DNA of 64,000 nt from JAFGHJ01 sp964534175 (GTDB lineage Bacteria > Hydrothermota > UBA3072): positions 81,016 to 145,015 of the forward strand of contig CAZHNS010000002.1 in NCBI GenBank assembly GCA_964534175.1, written 5' to 3'. Positions 61,271 through 64,000 of this stretch are shown piece by piece. Under the pieces are notes generated by a model, which ran no database searches, was not told the origin of the DNA, and saw nothing but the letters and a program-made list of their open reading frames with translations. Within the stretch, counting starts at the first letter, position 1; the number at the start of each line of letters is the position of its first letter. A program made the translations under genes and the position numbers.

Positions 61271-61299
61271 GGAACTAAATTATGGCTGCTTAATCTAAA
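61271..61299 (+). promoter_or_regulatory. ECF-type promoter C of the serpin cluster
   Basis: GGAACT (61271-61276), 17-bp spacer, TCTAAA (61294-61299), before the 61320 lipoprotein. Confidence 0.75.
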
Positions 61300-61319
61300 A
61301 AAATATAAAGGAGGCTGAT

Positions 61320-62195
61320 GTGAGAAAAAGTAAATTGTTATGTTTGTTAACTATTTTTGTGTTAATACTCGTTATTGGGTGCGAAAATAACAACGATATC
61401 ACTCTGGATGAAATTGCAATTGAGGATTACATATCAAACGATTCTGATTTTGGGGGATATTTTGAGTTTGACGAATATTACGGAGAAGAAGATACTGCGA
61501 CTCGCCTCAGGACCATTACCAATCCGCATACATGGTATAGAGAACCACAGGATATAAATAGAAATATATCGATCAATATAGTAAATGACTCAGCCTTTGT
61601 TTCCTTTTGGAGTAGAGTTGATGGCGTATTTCATGTACGGGAAAGAGACACATCGGCGAATCCGGATACCGTAATCGACCATCAAAAGGTTCTTGAAGAT
61701 CATTCTTCTCACTATGCTATATTTAAACGTTACGACGGAGCGACTGCTCACCGGGGATGGAGGCTTGAAAGCCTAACCGGGGTAGATGTAGATGGAAGAT
61801 TGCTCGCGCATGGTGATTGCGTAGCTGTTTATATTGACTCTGTTAGAATTAAATGTGGATCCTACGAGGACACGTTATTTACTACTCCCTTCGTATTTTT
61901 CCATAGAGAAGAGCTTCTTACTTTTGGAAGTCAGGAAGAGGTCACTCTCACACTTTATTCACATTGTGGCGATTATTATGGTATATATTCCTATCTTCAT
62001 GCCAATAGCCTGGGACACTGGAGAAGATGGAGATTCGAAGAAATAGAGACGGGAGTATGGGAAGGTGATTGGGTAACTCCGATTGTTCCCGGGATTAGGG
62101 CTGTCGCGTTCGATATTCTGTGGAAGAACACTATCGACGAAGAAGAGAGCACATATTTATCCAACATCTGGTTGTTCCCTTACAGGATTGAGTAA
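61320..62195 (+). CDS. Lipoprotein of the serpin cluster, GTG start
   Basis: A 291-residue protein with signal peptide and lipobox VIGC (Cys21). The mature part is beta-rich with Trp/Tyr-rich strands (RDGATAHRGWRLE-like segment near 145-160, LGHWRRWRFEEIETGVWEGDW near 240-260). No family is recognised. The GTG at 61320 follows GGAGG; the same bases also contain an ATG-TGA (61318-61323), a two-codon minimal ORF overlapping the true start. It is the last gene of the cluster and ends before a strong terminator. Confidence 0.7.
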   Translation: MRKSKLLCLLTIFVLILVIGCENNNDITLDEIAIEDYISNDSDFGGYFEFDEYYGEEDTATRLRTITNPHTWYREPQDINRNISINIVNDSAFVSFWSRVDGVFHVRERDTSANPDTVIDHQKVLEDHSSHYAIFKRYDGATAHRGWRLESLTGVDVDGRLLAHGDCVAVYIDSVRIKCGSYEDTLFTTPFVFFHREELLTFGSQEEVTLTLYSHCGDYYGIYSYLHANSLGHWRRWRFEEIETGVWEGDWVTPIVPGIRAVAFDILWKNTIDEEESTYLSNIWLFPYRIE

Positions 62196-62219
62196 ACTCT
62201 GACCTTTTTCCGTTTCTTC

Positions 62220-62258
62220 AACAAAGGGGCAGTTTAGGCTGCTCCTTTGTTGTTTTTT
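62220..62258 (+). terminator. Rho-independent terminator after the serpin cluster
   Basis: A 13-bp stem (62220-62232 pairs with 62239-62251, one G-U), 6-nt loop TTTAGG, followed by GTTTTTT. It ends the serpin cluster and isolates the following xseB operon. Confidence 0.9.
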
Positions 62259-62322
62259 ACCTGATTTGCAAAAAATTTTTCCGACCCTTGACACTTTGAC
62301 ACAATTATGATAGGTTGTAGAT

Positions 62323-62562
62323 ATGAAATTTGAAGAATCGTTGAATCGTCTTGAAGAAATTGTAAAAAGTTTAGAAGAGGGGGAGATTTCACTCGAAGAA
62401 TCGCTTCCTTTGTTTGAAGAAGGGATAAAAATTCTCAACAAACTCAAAGATTACCTCTCTTCGGCCGAAACCAAGATAGAAAAATTGATAAAAGATAGTG
62501 AAGGGAAATTCAAAACCAGTGAATATAGAGAATTATCTAAAGGATTGGAAGAAGAAAGTTGA
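62323..62562 (+). CDS. xseB: Exodeoxyribonuclease VII small subunit
   Basis: A 79-residue XseB with the family hallmark FEESLNRLEEIVKSLEEG (residues 3-20) followed by LEESLPLFEEGIKILNK. It forms the helical leg of ExoVII with XseA, which is not in the window. Two TTGACA boxes lie just upstream (62289 and 62297 area) and the ATG has no Shine-Dalgarno sequence, so a leaderless start is likely. Confidence 0.93.
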   Translation: MKFEESLNRLEEIVKSLEEGEISLEESLPLFEEGIKILNKLKDYLSSAETKIEKLIKDSEGKFKTSEYRELSKGLEEES

Positions 62563-63394
62563 CAGTAAGTTAGACGAGCATCTCCCCTCTGAGGAAGAGT
62601 ATCCGCCCTTATTACATAAAGCAATGAGGTACTCAGTCCTCGCCGGAGGAAAAAGAATAAGAGCTATTCTCATGATAACTACTTATTCTCTTTTGGGTGG
62701 AAATAAATTCGATAAAATCATGCCTGTCTCTTCAGCTATTGAATTCATTCATTCTTACTCTCTAATTCATGATGACCTGCCAGCAATGGATAATGACGAT
62801 TACAGAAGAGGAATTTTAAGCTCTCATAAAAAGTTTGGAGAAGATATTGCTATTTTAGCCGGTGATGCTCTCTTTTCACATGCCTTTTATGTGATATCTC
62901 ATAGCGACATAGAAGCGGATTTAAAAGAAAAAACCTTGAAGGTACTCACAGAAGCCATTGGTAATAAGGGAATTATAGGTGGGCAGATAGAAGATGTAAT
63001 ATCTACTTCTAATCATAAGAATCCAAAACTGCTTAGATATATACATTCTCATAAAACAGCCTCTTTCTTCTCTGCAGCCTGTGAAATTGGGGCAATTCTA
63101 GCCCAGACTACAAAGGATAAAATTCTGGCTTCAAGAACAGGCGGGCTTTTTGTCGGTATGGCTTTTCAAATACAGGATGATATTCTTGATGTTGAGGGGA
63201 AAAAAGAAGAAATGGGGAAAGAAGTGAAGAAGGATAAAAACAAACTGACATATCCATCGGTTTACGGAATTGATTTTTCAAGAAAGATAGCGAAAAAGTA
63301 CAGTATGCTTGCATTAAAGCAATTAAGCATTCTAAGCAGCAATGATAAAATATTTGAAGATTTATTAAACTTTTTACTCGGACGGAGAAATTAA
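62519..63394 (+). CDS. ispA: Polyprenyl diphosphate synthase (farnesyl/geranylgeranyl type)
   Basis: A 291-residue trans-prenyltransferase. First Asp-rich motif IHDDLPAMDNDDYRRG and second FQIQDDILD bind magnesium and allylic diphosphate; GGKRIRA binds IPP. It makes C15-C20 prenyl diphosphates for quinones, lipid carriers and perhaps the UbiA enzyme above. Start chosen at GTG 62519 (MNIENYLKDWKKK), which matches the usual N-terminus; a GTG at 62498 would add seven residues. It overlaps xseB by 44 nt. Confidence 0.92.
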   Translation: MNIENYLKDWKKKVDSKLDEHLPSEEEYPPLLHKAMRYSVLAGGKRIRAILMITTYSLLGGNKFDKIMPVSSAIEFIHSYSLIHDDLPAMDNDDYRRGILSSHKKFGEDIAILAGDALFSHAFYVISHSDIEADLKEKTLKVLTEAIGNKGIIGGQIEDVISTSNHKNPKLLRYIHSHKTASFFSAACEIGAILAQTTKDKILASRTGGLFVGMAFQIQDDILDVEGKKEEMGKEVKKDKNKLTYPSVYGIDFSRKIAKKYSMLALKQLSILSSNDKIFEDLLNFLLGRRN

Positions 63395-63395
63395 A

Positions 63396-63836
63396 ATGAC
63401 CTCAAATTTATGGCATCTTTTTTTGCTGCCTTACCTGAGTGGATTGGCGTGCCAATTGATAAAAATATTCAACCAATGGATAATGAAAAAGCGATTTAAT
63501 CTCACTATAAATAATCTTCTAGAATTAGGCGGCTTGCCAAGCGCGCATTCAGCGGCAACTATAACCTTGACCACTTTAATAGCCGTATATTACGGAATAG
63601 ATTCTCCTCTGTTTATAATTTCATTATTTCTTTCAATATTCATAATGGGTGAAGCATTTGTGGTTAGAGGAGTTATAAGTCGGCACTCGGAGTTCATAAA
63701 GAAGTTGGCAGAAACAAACCCTCAAAAAGGATTAGCTACGTCCAAGCTTCCAGGCAAAATTGGCCATACTCCATTGGAAGTAATAATAGGAATGATCTTT
63801 GGAGTTTTTTTTGCTCTGGCGTTCGTAGGTGTTTAA
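63396..63836 (+). CDS. DUF212 (divergent PAP2) family membrane protein
   Basis: A 146-residue membrane protein of the YuiD/DUF212 family, distantly related to PAP2 phosphatases. Motifs GGLPSAHSAATITL (residues 46-59), GVISRHSEF and KIGHTPLEVI with the catalytic-type histidines are present. Its substrate may be a prenyl diphosphate or lipid phosphate, consistent with lying between ispA and dxs. The ATG follows ispA by 1 nt. Confidence 0.88.
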   Translation: MTSNLWHLFLLPYLSGLACQLIKIFNQWIMKKRFNLTINNLLELGGLPSAHSAATITLTTLIAVYYGIDSPLFIISLFLSIFIMGEAFVVRGVISRHSEFIKKLAETNPQKGLATSKLPGKIGHTPLEVIIGMIFGVFFALAFVGV

Positions 63837-64000
63837 ATGGTGCTTGAAACGATTAATTCCCCGGAAGATCTAAAAGGGTTATCAATAAAAGAACTTAAAA
63901 TTCTTGCATCGGAGATGAGGGATAAAATAATCGATGTCGTCTCAAAGAATGGAGGCCATCTTGCACCCAATCTTGGGGTTGTAGAACTAACAATAGCCCT
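63837..64000 (+). CDS. dxs: 1-deoxy-D-xylulose-5-phosphate synthase, N-terminal fragment
   Basis: The first 54 codons lie in the window; the gene runs off the right edge. LETINSPEDLKGLSIKELKI and DVVSKNGGHLAPNLGVVELT are diagnostic of DXS, the thiamine-diphosphate enzyme that starts the MEP isoprenoid pathway. The ATG immediately follows the DUF212 stop, completing an isoprenoid operon. Confidence 0.92.
   Translation, partial: MVLETINSPEDLKGLSIKELKILASEMRDKIIDVVSKNGGHLAPNLGVVELTIA

Overview
The window is about 64 kb of AT-rich, gene-dense bacterial chromosome, probably from a metagenome scaffold, since two runs of exactly ten N interrupt genes at 1846-1855 and 37253-37262. The organism is diderm: it encodes apolipoprotein N-acyltransferase, an LptF/LptG-like permease pair, a patatin fused to a predicted outer-membrane barrel, and about a dozen lipoproteins. 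One very large secreted enzyme ends in the NYPNPFNP-type sorting domain typical of the FCB/Bacteroidota side of the tree and of candidate phyla such as WOR-3, TA06 or Cloacimonadota. A pyrophosphate-type phosphofructokinase fits an anaerobic fermenter. I cannot place it more exactly from the sequence alone.

Layout. 1-3.0 kb (minus): ferritin-like fragment, glutaredoxin, PPi-phosphofructokinase, aspartokinase. 3.2-17 kb: scattered small lipoproteins, membrane proteins and single enzymes separated by 100-300 bp spacers full of phrase-like repeats; two exported proteins here carry ApbE-type flavinylation motifs. 17.2-20.2 kb (minus): a three-gene cassette (HEPN protein, Schlafen/AlbA_2 protein, membrane-anchored protein) behind a promoter embedded in a 15-bp inverted repeat, a candidate defence system. 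20.3-32.3 kb (minus): lipoproteins, patatin/barrel protein, RDD membrane protein, GH116-like glycosidase, plus a 23-residue lysine-rich protein on the plus strand. 32.6-37.1 kb (minus): map-dgt-lptF-lptG-yjbQ operon. 37.2-45.2 kb (plus): small membrane protein, then transglutaminase-like protein, ABC ATPase, purN, Gfo/Idh oxidoreductase, lnt, cca, lipoprotein. 45.1-52.4 kb (minus): tightly coupled era-microprotein-envC-like-holB-ricT-metG-ubiA-uppP operon.

52.5-57.1 kb (minus) holds an outer-membrane-type protein and then an ECF sigma factor, its zinc-finger anti-sigma factor and a repeat protein. 57.3-62.2 kb (plus) is an accessory cluster of five exported proteins, including two lipoprotein serpins with different reactive loops. 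The sigma gene and three serpin-cluster genes share a promoter, GGAACT-N17-TCTA(A), with identical spacing, which suggests that the sigma factor activates itself and the serpin cluster. 62.3-64 kb (plus) is the isoprenoid operon xseB-ispA-DUF212-dxs, cut by the window end.

Regulation is unusually readable. Many genes have near-consensus sigma-70 promoters (TTGACA/T, 16-18 bp, TATAAT-like), and in several cases (3210, 9434, 15140, 37118, 37216, 52381, 55525, probably 62323) the start codon lies 6-9 nt past the -10 box with no Shine-Dalgarno sequence, so leaderless mRNAs seem common. No tRNA, rRNA, CRISPR array or transposase was seen.
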